A stretch of DNA of 64,000 nucleotides from Plantago elongata (taxonomy: Eukaryota > Streptophyta > Magnoliopsida > Lamiales > Plantaginaceae). Location: assembly GCA_036897095.1 (NCBI GenBank), contig JAYMSP010000017.1, forward strand, positions 1-64,000. The letters are read 5' to 3'. A program made the translations under genes and the position numbers. A model generated the notes under the pieces. That model was given only the letters and a program-made list of their open reading frames with translations, searched no databases and was not told the origin of the DNA. Each line of letters starts with the position of its first letter. The stretch's first letter is position 1. Below are positions 49,880 to 59,319 of this stretch, in pieces.

Positions 49880-51015
49880 CATCCAACATAGCTTTGAGGG
49901 ACCTTTATTACCTTGGCAACGGCTTTGGAAACTTCATGTTCTTCCCCATACCAAAATTTTCCTTTGGGAATGTTTCCGTGGAAGGTTATCTACAGCAGTT
50001 TTGTTATTTAAACAAAACCTTCTTTCTCCCCCTTTTTGTGTTATTTGTTCCTCTTCTTCGCCTGAGACTATCCAACACTTGGTTTTCTTTTGCCCGTGTT
50101 TCAATTTTGTTCGTCAGGTTTTCTTCCATATTTCCCCCGGCCATTCGACTCCTTTTGTTCATAAATATCTCTTCTCATTTCCACTTAATAATCCTAATCA
50201 ACTTCGGGCTGCAGCAACTATATGGCACATTTGGCAAGCACAAAACAACTTTCTTTTCCGCCATGAATCCATTAGTCCGAACCTGATTATTAAATGCATT
50301 TTAGGAACCCTAAAAAACTTGTCGATTGTTTTCACTCCTAAATTGCATCGTCCTCACATCATTCTATGCAAATGGCATCCCCCGGCTATTGGTTACGTTG
50401 ATTCATTTGCGGAAACTAATACAACATGATTTGGTTGTCTCCTTCGTGATGAATTTGGAAATTTTCTGGCCACCAAATCAGGATATCTAGGAAACATGAC
50501 TATTAATATAGTTGAACTTAATTGTAGCAGTTAGAGGGGTTTACTTTTAGTCAAACAGTCTTACTTTTCTCATATTATTATCTAGATTGACTCTGAAGTT
50601 GTGTATTTTTCGATTTGCAGGATTCGACAGATAGTCCAAGGCCACAAACTCTCCCTAGGGATCCCTATGTTGCTGCTTAGGGACATTTACAATCTACTAT
50701 AAAGTTTACAAGATTATCACATTTTGGTTGTATATAGGAATTTAATCGTTCGGCAAATATTCTAGCTAAGTTTGGTTGTCAACTTTGTTCGCATCAGGTC
50801 GTCATCAACACTCTTTCAAATGGCGCAACACAACAAGCTTATCTCCCGTGTTTCACTAGGCATCTTTGTCCGTTATGGCTCGCTCCTGTGATTACTAGTG
50901 ATAGACAAGACTATGTTGCTAGATTAAGTTATGTAAGTTCTTTGGCTAATACGGTTAGTTTATGATGTATCTTGTAAACTAATTTTGGTATTGTAATATA
51001 TCTATTTAAAAAAAA
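49880..51015 (+). mobile_element. 3' end of an L1-type LINE
   Basis: The zf-RVT block (CSSSSPETIQHLVFFCPCFNFV, near 50049-50115), the usual IWHIWQAQNNFLFRH and the start of an RNase H domain (LRDEFGNFLATKSGYLG) are readable. The 3' end finishes at 'ctatttaaaaaaaat' near 51003-51018, which looks like the poly-A tail. Everything upstream of zf-RVT is missing, the normal result of 5' truncation. Stops and frame changes are present in the RNase H part. Confidence 0.8.
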
Positions 51016-51516
51016 TAGTAAAGCCGCCTCCAAAAAATTTCCATCTCTTTCTTCTCTACTCCATCTCTATCTTCATTACATTAGAGTTTCTCTTCTATGG
51101 TTCTATTTAGCAAAACTAGTTGAAAAGCTAACTAGTTTGGTAATTTTTTCTTTTTTTTTCAACAAGCTAACTTAATTTCAGCTATCTGATTTAAGAAGCT
51201 AATCAAGTTAGCTTGTTGAGAAAAAAAAGCTACCTAACCAGCTATCAGTTAGTTTGTTTAAGAAGCTGCACGTTCACTAACAATCTTTTTATCCAAAAAA
51301 AAGAAAATTCTCCTGCGAAATCACCTTTCCCCATTACTTGTATATAAACACCCAACTAGCATATATGTGAAAGCAATTTGCAAGATCATTGCAGATCTTA
51401 GTACTAGTACGTACTACTGCTTGTTCAATCACTGTTTGAAGCCACTAATTATGGTGATCCTTGATGAATGAAGGTGGTGTCTTGTGTAAATTTGAAAGAG
51501 CAAAGGTAGTGGAAAC
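51016..51516. other. Spacer with A/T-rich inverted words
   Basis: Positions 51110-51260 contain several 'aagctaactagtt' and 'caagctaactt' words in both orientations, perhaps a small decayed foldback. Nothing coding is seen. Confidence 0.4.
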
Positions 51517-52355
51517 TAGGGCTGCGCAACGGACGGATACGGATCAATTTGCATCCGTTTGATCGGATACGGATGGAAAAATAGTCCATTCGTTATCCAA
51601 TCAATTCCGAGCGGATTGAATACGGATAAATCTGTCGGATAACGGATAAATCCAGCGGATATCCGTATCCAGTAAATTTAAAGAAAAAGAAAAGAAAAGG
51701 AGAGAAAAAGAAGAAGAAGAAGAAATATAAAGTCCCCAAATCTCTTCTTCTTCCCCACGCCCCCACGCCTACTCCATTTCACTCATCTTCTTCATCCCAG
51801 TCTACAGCCCGCTCCCTCATCTCCCCACCGCGCCGTCGAGCTCTCCTCCGCCCACCTTGCCTCCGTCGCGCAATTTCATCAGATCTGAGTCCGCTGCGCA
51901 GCAGCTAGCGCTACACATAGGAGGAGCAGATCTCTTCGACCGGTGGAGAAGAAGAGAGGGAGGAGGATATAGGAGGATCGAATATTCAGAGGAATTCGTT
52001 CGGATGGTGGGCTACGTTGGTGGTGGAATCGTTTGTGGAGGTGTTGTTGAGTACTGCGCCGCCACTATGGTGGTGGTTGGTGGCGATTGTGTTCCATTTG
52101 GTGAGTGAGATTTTGCAGGTGTGAAAAACTGTTTGTATCTCACAGTGGGAGGAAATTTTGATGCAAGACTCTACCATTGCAATTTGTTAAAAAATAAAAA
52201 TAAACAGACGGATAAAACGGATATCCACGGATATCCGGCGAATTTATCCGTTCAAAACGGTTGAAGGAAAACTTCATCCGCAATCCGATCCATTTCTTAA
52301 CGGATCGATCTGATCCGTTTCGATTTTACGGATCCGGATGAAATGAGCCGCCCTA
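51517..52355. mobile_element. hAT-type element with intact ends and an internal GC-rich segment
   Basis: A perfect 8-bp direct repeat GTGGAAAC flanks it (51509-51516 and 52356-52363). The ends are TAGGGCTGCGCAACGG and the mirror of TAGGGCGGCTCAT, typical of hAT terminal repeats. Subterminal zones are packed with 'cggatac', 'ggataac' and 'atccg' words. It is 839 bp with no transposase, so non-autonomous. The middle (about 51730-52110) is GC-rich and unlike a MITE core; it has an open frame 51857-52108 and may be captured host sequence. The matching target repeat suggests a fairly recent insertion. Confidence 0.88.
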
Positions 52356-52497
52356 GTGGAAACTCTCCAGATTCACGAATTATATAGGCATTTTATTGTG
52401 CTCGGTTTAGGGAAACGTAGTGCACGGCTTAAGGAAAATAACGTCGCTCCGCTCGGCGAGCGCTGAAGAAGTTGAGAAGAGGCGCTTTTGGGTCTGA

Positions 52498-52505
52498 AAA
52501 CCCTA
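52498..52505 (+). promoter_or_regulatory. Telo-box (AAACCCTA) at the 5' end of the RRM-RPS14 gene
   Basis: AAACCCTA lies in a GC-richer stretch that looks like the transcription start region (52440-52574). Telo-boxes are common in promoters and leaders of plant ribosomal-protein and translation genes, which fits the RPS14 part downstream. Confidence 0.55.
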
Positions 52506-52574
52506 GCCTCCAAACTCTCCACCATTCTGAACCCACCTACGTTGTCCTTCGCTCACCATTCTCAAATCTGGAAT

Positions 52575-53891
52575 GTATGTTCGATCCCGATCTCTCCTCT
52601 TATACTCTTTGATATAAGTTTAACTTATGCTCAATTTTCAATTCTCGATCCAAACAATATTTTGCCAATTAAGCTAAACACAACCTTCTTCAACCTTCAC
52701 ATCGTCTGCAGCACCTGTTCGTCTTCTGTTCTTCAGTCCAATCCTTGCCTTTAGCTGGTAAGTTTTTTTACTTTTCGATTCTGCGTATTAATACAAATTC
52801 GAATACCAAAATACTGCTCATTTGCTTTTCCATCACCGATCGATCTAGGGTCTGTCGAATTGGAAATATACATACTGTTTGTTATTAGAAGCAGGAATCC
52901 CAAAATGTGCTGTCTTGTTTAGGCTTGCCTTAGAGAGGATAAATATGATACAACAACTGTAATCAGAATGCACATATTCAATCTCATCTGTCTTATTCTG
53001 TTACCTCCCTTCCTAGCTATCTTCTATTCTACTTAATACAACCAGCACAATCAAGACAAGTAAACAGAAAACAACAAGATGATGATAGCTAAAACTAGGT
53101 ACTATTCTCATTTATACTCGAACAAGAACAGCAAATACTACAACTTTAATAGGAAATCCTAGGCCTGACAACGGCTATAAAAGTGATCAATGGCACAGAA
53201 TAATCCAGGTGATGTCATACATCAATCCACCTTTCATTCTGTGCCTTACAATTATTTGAAATGGAAGAATAAAACAGACTACTCAAGTGACTCAGTAGCC
53301 GTCTGATCAAATAGCTGTTAAATGATGAGATTAATCGACCAAAACGGCACCGTTTGCTGTATGAGACTTGACTAGTCACTTGTTGATTTCTTTGACTTAA
53401 GTGAGATACTGAGATTACGTTTTCTTCAATTGGAAATGTGACTTCTGCGTTCTCTCCACTTTTGGCGGCAATAGGCTTGATTCTAATCTTCAATGTCTTC
53501 CTTTTAGCTTGTGGGATCACTACATATTCATCATTCATCATTCATAACATCGTATTAGATATCTTCAAAGTTATGAAAAATATAGATCCTCCATGTAGCA
53601 GTATCAGTGACGGTGTTTCCTAGCTCTTGTTGTAGATCAGTGTCAGAGCATATTCAATTGGCATGAGTGATTTGGCATATGGATACACATGATATCTGCA
53701 ATTTCATTCTATTTTTGTGGTGATCCGTAGTATATGTAGTGGCATACCCGGCTGTAATAATTGTATATTCTCTGAACGTGCTGTGCTTGGCTTTTAGAAG
53801 TAGTTCTTAACTGCTGTGGTGCACTGGTGCTGATGCACCTTACTCTGATCTTGCAAGACTTTAATATTCAGTTTGCTTTGGTTGTGTTTAG
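52575..53891 (+). other. Probable leader intron of the RRM-RPS14 gene
   Basis: A donor-like GTATGT at 52575 and an acceptor 'gtgtttag' at 53891, two bases before the start codon, would remove 1.3 kb. The part 52900-53550 has a repeat-like look and holds an unconvincing minus-strand open frame. The intron is inferred from splice signals only. Confidence 0.5.
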
Positions 53892-53893
53892 CA

Positions 53894-55357
53894 ATGGCGT
53901 TCCTCAGAAAAGCTGCCAACATTTTGGGGAATACTTTGAACAATCAAATCAACCACCAAGTCTCGTTGTCTAAATCATCCCTACTCCAGGCGATCCAATG
54001 CATGTCATCTTCAAAGGTCTTTGTTGGAGGTATGGTGCATTTTCATTTGTGAACTCGTAAAATGAATCCTTTTAGTTGCATTAAATGGATGTTTATATTG
54101 TATCATTTATTTGTGCTTAAATTGCAGGGGTCTCATACACCACAGATGACAGGTGTCTGGAAGAAGCTTTCAGCAAATATGGTGAAGTTGCTGAAGGTAA
54201 AACTTGGACATTCCCTGTTTTTTCTATTAGTGTATATTCTATTGAAGAAAAACTGCTATAAACTCTTAACTCATGCAGCTCTACCTGACTTCTTATGTTA
54301 CTTTTTCAGTCATCGGTTATGCCATGCTAGTAATATTTTTCTCCTCAATTTTTTGTGTTTGCCTTGAATTAGTGTGGTGTATCATGTCTTGCCACATCTG
54401 CTTTGGCAATTCTTATAGTGGCCCTGATGATAAAATTACTATGCTTTATGGTTTTTTCTATATTCAAGCTCATCTCCTTCACCATAATTGCTCTGTTGCC
54501 CACTTCATCGGAAAGATACTATATAATAATAGATGGTCTTTGACATTTCGTTTAAAAAAATTATTTTTTGGTTGCAACACTTTTGGATTCTGTAGTTACT
54601 TTGGAGTTAAATTTTACTATACACTGCTGATGAATATATCTCTGGTTCTTGCAGCAAGGATTATTATGGACCGAGAGATTGGTAGGTCCAAAGGATTTCC
54701 TTTCGTCACATTTGCTTCCAAGGAGTCTGCATCTGCTATCCAGGCTTTGGATCAGCAGGTATTGTTTGTTTTTTATAAATATAACATTAACCCATACAAG
54801 TTGCATCACATATTTCTTGGGGTTTTGTTGCACTGAAAATAGTTGTTTCTACTGAACCCTGATTAATCATTTGAGTAATATTGTTCCAAACCATTTTTCA
54901 TCAGAAACTTCATGGTCGGACAGTTAGGGTGAGTTATGCAAATGACAGGTCAAGGGGCTTTGGTGGTGTCGGCTATGGAGGTGGTGGCAGCGGAAGAAAC
55001 CAGATGAGACTTTATCACCATCAAGTGGGGCCCCCCAAAAAGGTGAGGGTGAATATGAAAGAAAGGGGAAATAGAAGAGATCAGTTTCGCAGAATACTCG
55101 CCGCCAAATATGAATGGAAAAGAAGGCTGTCCAAAGCCTTCATTAGAGATACTGACCTTCCGCAGGAGTTCCGAGAACGTATGCGTATGCAGTTGTCCAG
55201 TTGGCCAAGAAATAGTTCAATGACAAGAGTAAAAAATCGCTGTGTGGTCACAGGTCGATCTCGTGCAGTATATCGCTTCTGTAGAGTCTCGCGTATCGTT
55301 TTTCGTGGATTAGCAGTTCGAGGTAATATGATGGGAATCAAGAAAGCCTCTTGGTAG
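53894..55357 (+). CDS. RPS14: Mitochondrial RRM protein fused to ribosomal protein S14
   Basis: Four exons: 53894-54029, 54128-54196, 54655-54758, 54905-55357; 253 residues. Residues 1-38 (MAFLRKAANILGNTL, then QAIQCMSSSK) match the presequence of plant mitochondrial glycine-rich RNA-binding proteins. An RRM follows (about 39-117): RNP2 is KVFVGG and RNP1 is KGFPFVTF (81-88), where Pro84 replaces the usual Gly. A short Gly-rich linker is at 120-134. From residue 154 (MKERGNRRDQFRRILAAKYE) to the stop the text is a complete 100-residue mitochondrial S14, with PRNSS, KNRCVVTGRSRAVYRFCR, SRIVFRGLA and MGIKKASW. S14 is part of the small ribosomal subunit head. The S14 part has no intron and lies wholly in the last exon. 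A strong donor-like AAG|GTGAGG at 55043 sits between RRM and S14, so alternative splicing is possible but not shown. Confidence 0.93.
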
Positions 55358-55865
55358 AGCAAAAGAAAGAAGACTTGATTCCGGCAATCAGAAAGGGGAG
55401 AGAATAAAGGAAGGTTTAAAGATAAGATAGAGGTGGCGCTACAATTTGTGAAGGGGAGGTGGATTATGGTTTACTTGTCTGTTGACAATTATATTATGCA
55501 TGTTGAAAGTGTTCTTGTCCATGAAGTATTGTATTAATTGAAAGTGCATAAACCTCTGATACATGTTGGAATTAATTTTCCAATTCCAAAACAAACACTT
55601 GCAAGCAAACTCCCTCTTATCTTATTCTTCAAAAATCTAATTTAGCTCTACAATCAATATTCATTTCAATTGTTGGACTTGGACATACTCATAAATAAGA
55701 CATAGCAAGAATTAAGTCAATGGGTTCATAAATTCAGACACCAACAAACCAATAATAATATATGCTCATATTAGAAGAATGTCTGCACTAACATAGGAAT
55801 AGGGCCTTAACTATTTTTCCCCAGCTGACATTGTTTGCGCATGGTAGCACAAACTACTCACATAC

Positions 55866-56005
55866 ATAGCGGTTGTTTGGATGGACATTTGAGTGGGCAT
55901 TTGGATGGACATTTGAGTGGGATATTTTAAGTGTATTTTAGGCAAAATCACTGTTCATCGAGCCAAATGGGTATATTCAAATCCCCATCCAAACACTCCC
56001 TATAA
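55866..56005. mobile_element. Small hAT-like MITE (GTTTGGATGG ends)
   Basis: The left end GGTTGTTTGGATGGACATTT and the mirror of the right end (GGGAGTGTTTGGATGGGGAT) are inverted copies. About 140 bp. A 21-bp piece (GGATGGACATTTGAGTGGG) is doubled near the left end. Confidence 0.6.
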
Positions 56006-56233
56006 TCTCTAAATACGAGGCTAGTCTTTTCTGTTGTACTAAGAAGCAAGCAAGAGTGAACGAATTGGAGCAGGTGATTTAATTAACATACATCCGTGCA
56101 ATTTTAAAAAAATAAAGTACATTAATAATTCATACACATTACAAAAAATATAGGGTACAGTTTACTCCACGATACATGAGCCTTAAATTCATCTACTCCT
56201 ATACATGCTCATTTGCATCATATCATATATATA

Positions 56234-56480
56234 CTCCCTTCATCACGAACTCAAATTCTCACTTTTTTTTCAAGTCCGTTCCAAAAATAATTTCTCATTT
56301 TTTAAATGAAAAATTTAGTTTATAATACTTTATTAACTATCTCTCCTTCTACATCCACTTCTTTCATAATATTTTATTTATTATAGTTTTTACTTTATTC
56401 ATTATCTCTTCCACGTTAATTACTTTATCTTAAAATTCGTGATTGAACAAATGAAAGTTGAATCTTGGATCGATGAAATA
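56234..56480. mobile_element. Decayed Stowaway-like MITE
   Basis: The left end after TA is CTCCCTTCATCACGAACTC. Interior 'tttcataatattttattta' and 'actttattcattatctctt' words resemble the Stowaway copies elsewhere in the window. The right end is uncertain. Confidence 0.45.
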
Positions 56481-56589
56481 TATACTATATACTAACCACA
56501 TCACGGATTACTAGAGAACTAGAATTGCAATTTACACAAAAGAAAGAAAATGATGATCGCATTTGCTATATGCTTCGACAATTGAGTAG

Positions 56590-56695
56590 TTGTTCGGTTG
56601 AGAACTTTAGTTCAAAAAACTAAATAAAACAGGTAAATTTAGATGTTTTTAACAAGATTTTTTTAAATTAAAGTTCTCAATCAAACAATCACTCG
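56590..56695. mobile_element. Tiny inverted-repeat MITE
   Basis: 'gttgttcggttgagaacttta' at the left and 'aaagttctcaatcaaacaatc' at the right are near-perfect inverted copies. About 105 bp in total. Confidence 0.65.
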
Positions 56696-58021
56696 TTATA
56701 CAATTTGTAACATAATGGGTTTTGCATCGGTCGATAATTTACAAACATATACGATAAATTAAAACTTATGACTCGACAATCAACCATGTAAACAATGAAC
56801 AATGGCATACTTGTACAAAAGGCTTAAGAAACTTGCAAGCATATCATATCATGATTATAACGTAATATATAAAACAAAACTATTTAGTTGTCGATGAAGC
56901 CTTAAAAAAACTTGCAAATATCACATATGATAACATTGATGACAAAATAAATAATCGTGAATGAGCCTTATCGGAACTGACCTTGAGGAAAAATGAACAT
57001 AAAGTACAAGAGTTGGAAAAGTGTTGAAATTAGCCCGATGTTCAACATCAGATTTTGAACAACTCACCACAACAAAATAACAAAATAACAACTTGTTATA
57101 AATAACATATGTGAAAATATTATATTCAAAATCCAGCTTGATCCAACAATTATCAATAATTTATTTTTAAATACAACTACGATGTGCAATAAGTTTATGC
57201 ACGAATCTCTATTTTTTTTTTGTAAAGGGTTCTTCTTTAAAAAATAAGTAAGGTTAGGACTATAATTGACTTGTTAGACAAATTGAATTTAAGTTTCAAT
57301 CTTTTAGATAATTGACGAGATGAATAAGGCTATAAAATACAAAATGAGGATTCAATCCAACAACGCTTAATAAACTAAGTTGTGGATTATCGATTGTGCT
57401 AAGACATGTAAATTCGAATTTCTAATTATAATTTTTCCTTTTTAATCTATTTGTTTCTAGCATAGTTAAGAAGGTTACGCGTGTCAGTGATAATATCACT
57501 GTGGGGTTGATTGTTTGAATTTGAATGATTGTATGTTCAAGCCAAATGGAGCGATTTAGATGCTTTCAAATCATCAGTCTCCCCGGTCATCATCTTCACT
57601 CAGGTAGCCTTGCAATTACTCTCAATTCTTCCATTCATCTAAATCTAACCCTACAATTCTCACTTTTCATCGTTTCTATCTGTAACTTATGCTCCTAAAT
57701 TTTCAGTTTGTGCTTCCAATCTCTCTAACTTAGGGTTTCCGTACACCTTTCAATTTCTGGATGCCACCCTTTCGTTTTCGAGGTCCGGTAAATTGTTGTT
57801 TGCGGAATAGATTTCACAATGTAGCTGATTCGTTGCCTGTTTGTTTACCGATAGTGAAATATATATATATATTTTTTTTACAGTTTACACATAAATAAAA
57901 ATCTGGAATTTATGCTTGGAAGTTGGATCCACTTATTAGCAAGCTAAAATCTCTGCTTTTCGTTAAGATATGATTTTGAAGGTTAGAATTTTGATTTCTT
58001 CTAGTTGGTGAAAGCGCAGGA

Positions 58022-59286
58022 ATGGAGGAAAATAGCCCCCCGCGAGGGCCGGAAGGCCCGGGTTTCGTTAAGCATTTGACAAGGTCTACTATCTCTGATA
58101 AATTCTATCTGGTTAGTCCTCTATTAACTTAATTATCAATAAAAGTGCACTGTTCATCTAAAGATTAAGTTTGACAAGAGTAGGATTCTATCACAGCGTA
58201 TGCCGAGGAATTTTTGCAAGGCATATATGCCTCAAGATGACCGTGATGTTATTTTGATGGGGGAAAATGACAAAGAGTACACTTCAACATTTAGGGCGAA
58301 ACAACACAGGCTCATGAGTGGCGGATGGAAGAAGTTTTCAATTGAGCACAAATTACAAGAGGGAGATAGTTTGGATTTCAGTATGGTTGAACCTTGCAAG
58401 TTTAAGGTAACTTTTTTACCAGGCTTGTGTGTCTCTGTTTTCGATTTGTGTCTATCTTGTGGTTGAAATCCACGCAAGTGTAAGCTTTATATAAAACATA
58501 GATCAATGAGATCATTTTATTGCTAAATCTTGGTTCTCATTGCCTTGAAGTCATTCCTTTCTGTTTTGTTTCTCATAATTGTAGATGTTTGGATATCATC
58601 CTCCTCTCGGCTGTGTGATACTTGGTTTAAGATACTAGTTATATGAGCTGATTCTATCATGTGTATTTTGTCGCCTTCATCTCAAAATGCTGAGTTGTGG
58701 TATACAAATTACGACCAGTTAGGTTGTGGAAGATGATTGACAAGTTTACTGCTGTACGCCGTTAATTTGATTAGTCTCTTTCTGTTAAACTTGAGGGCCT
58801 GATATGATACTATGAAATTTTGAGCTTTGTTCGTCTGATGCTCAGTTTTCTCACCTTGATGTTTGCATTGTTAGGTGCACATTGCTAGAGCAAGCAGACC
58901 TGTAGAAAATCATTTTCAGAGTTATAAGCTATTGGATGCTGGTAGGTTGGGTTACCTCATACTTTTATTTTATATTCTTTGCACATTCTTGATCAAACAA
59001 ACTGCAAAAGTTTAGCAGTGCTAATGAGCGACCTAATTGAAGAAGTGCTTATGGACGACCTAATTGAAGAGAATACTTGTAATACATCACTAGAGTCTCC
59101 GGTGTCTTGTGCAAAAAGCAGCCACCAGGTACAGAAGGAGGTTAGATTTGTATCCATCAAGCCAACGGTTTTAGTAGAAAATGAGCATTACATTTTTATT
59201 TAATTTTATTTTTGTATTGAATATCATCAGGGTAAGTGGGTAACAATAAACAGAGTTAACTAATGAGATCACCTCTCCTATCTGTA

Positions 59287-59319
<33 letters not shown>

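Larger units (their letters stand above)
55358..58021. other. Intergenic region between RRM-RPS14 and B3 genes
   Basis: 2.7 kb of AT-rich spacer with three small elements listed separately. The RPS14 3' UTR likely ends near 55560. The segment 57540-57760 ('tagggtttcc') looks like the leader of the B3 gene, and there may be a leader intron before 58022. Confidence 0.55.

Noticed and set aside
53215-53541. Minus-strand 108-codon frame in the leader intron
   Set aside because: No recognisable domain, no splice-supported neighbours and low-complexity composition.
54273-54836. 187-codon open frame in the RRM-RPS14 gene
   Set aside because: Mostly intron 2. Only the part 54655-54758 is a true exon, confirmed by phase and RRM similarity.
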